A stretch of 64,000 nucleotides of DNA from Paralichthys olivaceus (lineage: Eukaryota > Chordata > Actinopteri > Pleuronectiformes > Paralichthyidae), in contig NC_091095.1 of NCBI RefSeq assembly GCF_024713975.1, positions 3,508,001 to 3,572,000 on the forward strand. The letters are read 5' to 3'. Under the pieces are notes generated by a model that did not search any database, was not told where the DNA came from, and saw only the letters and a list, made by a program, of their open reading frames with translations. Of this stretch, positions 63,149 through 64,000 are shown piece after piece. Position 1 is the stretch's first letter. The number at the start of each line of letters is the position of its first letter. The position numbers were made by a program, and so were the translations under genes.

Positions 63149-64000
63149 GTGAGAAAGAAGAACCCCAGACTGCACATTAGCTGCAACAACGCAGAGAGGC
63201 ATAGACACACACATACACACAAATGAATCCAGATGCTGACGCAGACAGACACACTCAGAGCGGCAATCCCCCGATAAGCAGCCTCCAGTCGAAGGCAGTG
63301 TGTGGGAGCTCCGGAGGGATCGTGACATAATGCGACACTCGGCTTCATATGTGGACGGACTCACATCTCACCCTGATAAGACCCTTTGTGTTGCCTGTTA
63401 ACCTCTCCCCTTTTACTCAGAGGTCAGGACATTAACAGGGAAACTGCTGTTGTAACACGTCCGCCTGAGTGAGGTCACTAACTTTCACCTGCTGCACCGC
63501 GTGTTTTCACGACCTCCATAAAATTAAACCGCCTGTCGATGGACGCCGAGGTCTAACAAGCTGTTTCTGATCAACTGAGGCTTCACGTCGTGGTTTCACA
63601 ACCCCTGGAAACCCCATACATTCAGCACACTTGCATAAACATACATGTTGCCACTAGAGCTCATTGTGTTTTCCTGACAGTAGCTGCTTGACTTGACGTG
63701 TAGCAGAATAGCACACACACACACACACACACCATCATCTCAGCCTGCAGATTCTCAGACGGCAGGCAGGAAGTGGACTGGATCCAGGTTGGGGATGCTG
63801 ATGTGGAGGAGGTGGGGGGGTGGGGGCATTAAAGAGGAGCGCACATGAAGGCAGTAAGTGCACAGTGAATAAAGGAAGTGAGGTCAGGGCACAGCGTCCT
63901 CCCACTAATGGACTCCCCTTGGATCAGGTCGTGTTATCTTCCCCGAGCAGAGCTTCCTCACACATCCCCCCCTCAGAACACACAGTCACACATCACAGGC
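63149..64000 (+). other. gmds: start of gmds intron 2
   Basis: No further gmds exon was recognised before the window end. Includes a CA tract at 63711-63732 and a short G-rich run near 63810-63825. Confidence 0.5.
63711..63732. repeat. CA microsatellite
   Basis: Eleven CA units, seen directly. Confidence 0.8.

Overview
This window is teleost fish genomic DNA. Genes are split by GT-AG introns, intergenic DNA is AT-rich with many microsatellites, and several dispersed repeats look like families common in percomorph fishes. Six protein-coding loci can be supported by exon-by-exon reading with consistent splice phases. No prokaryotic features, CRISPR array, tRNA or rRNA was seen.

Layout: (1) 723-1238, minus, an intronless Myb/SANT-like DNA-binding protein. 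(2) 3727-7775, plus, brambleberry (bmb), a KAR5/GEX1-type nuclear-fusion protein, 12 coding exons, 622 aa. (3) 8701-11772, minus, GDP-L-fucose synthase (gfus, formerly tsta3), 9 coding exons, 317 aa, tail-to-tail with bmb. (4) 13299-15487, minus, a clade B serpin of the leukocyte elastase inhibitor type (serpinb1-like), 6 coding exons, 380 aa. (5) 24044-48147, plus, mylk4 (myosin light chain kinase family member 4), with what look like three alternative first-exon sets joining one kinase body. (6) 54155 to beyond the window end, plus, the first two coding exons of gmds (GDP-mannose 4,6-dehydratase).

The serpinb1 - mylk4 - gmds neighbourhood resembles human 6p25 (SERPINB cluster, MYLK4, GMDS). 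gfus, whose human gene is on another chromosome (8q24), also lies here. GMDS and GFUS catalyse consecutive steps from GDP-mannose to GDP-fucose, so the complete de novo GDP-fucose route sits within about 50 kb, interrupted by a serpin and a muscle kinase.

Non-genic DNA: a decayed IS630/Tc1/mariner-type transposon (16341-17648) lies just upstream of the inferred serpinb1 first exon. Dispersed teleost repeats lie at about 19.7, 19.95, 32.8, 38.9, 43.9, 55.7, 59.3 and 59.7 kb. A perfect 46-bp palindrome is at 49510-49555. The most interesting locus is mylk4. Its upstream exons encode three very different N-termini: one matching the usual MYLK4 N-terminus, one with a membrane-anchor-like helix, and one resembling the MYLK3 coiled coil. 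All end in phase 0 and can join the same exon at 43695.
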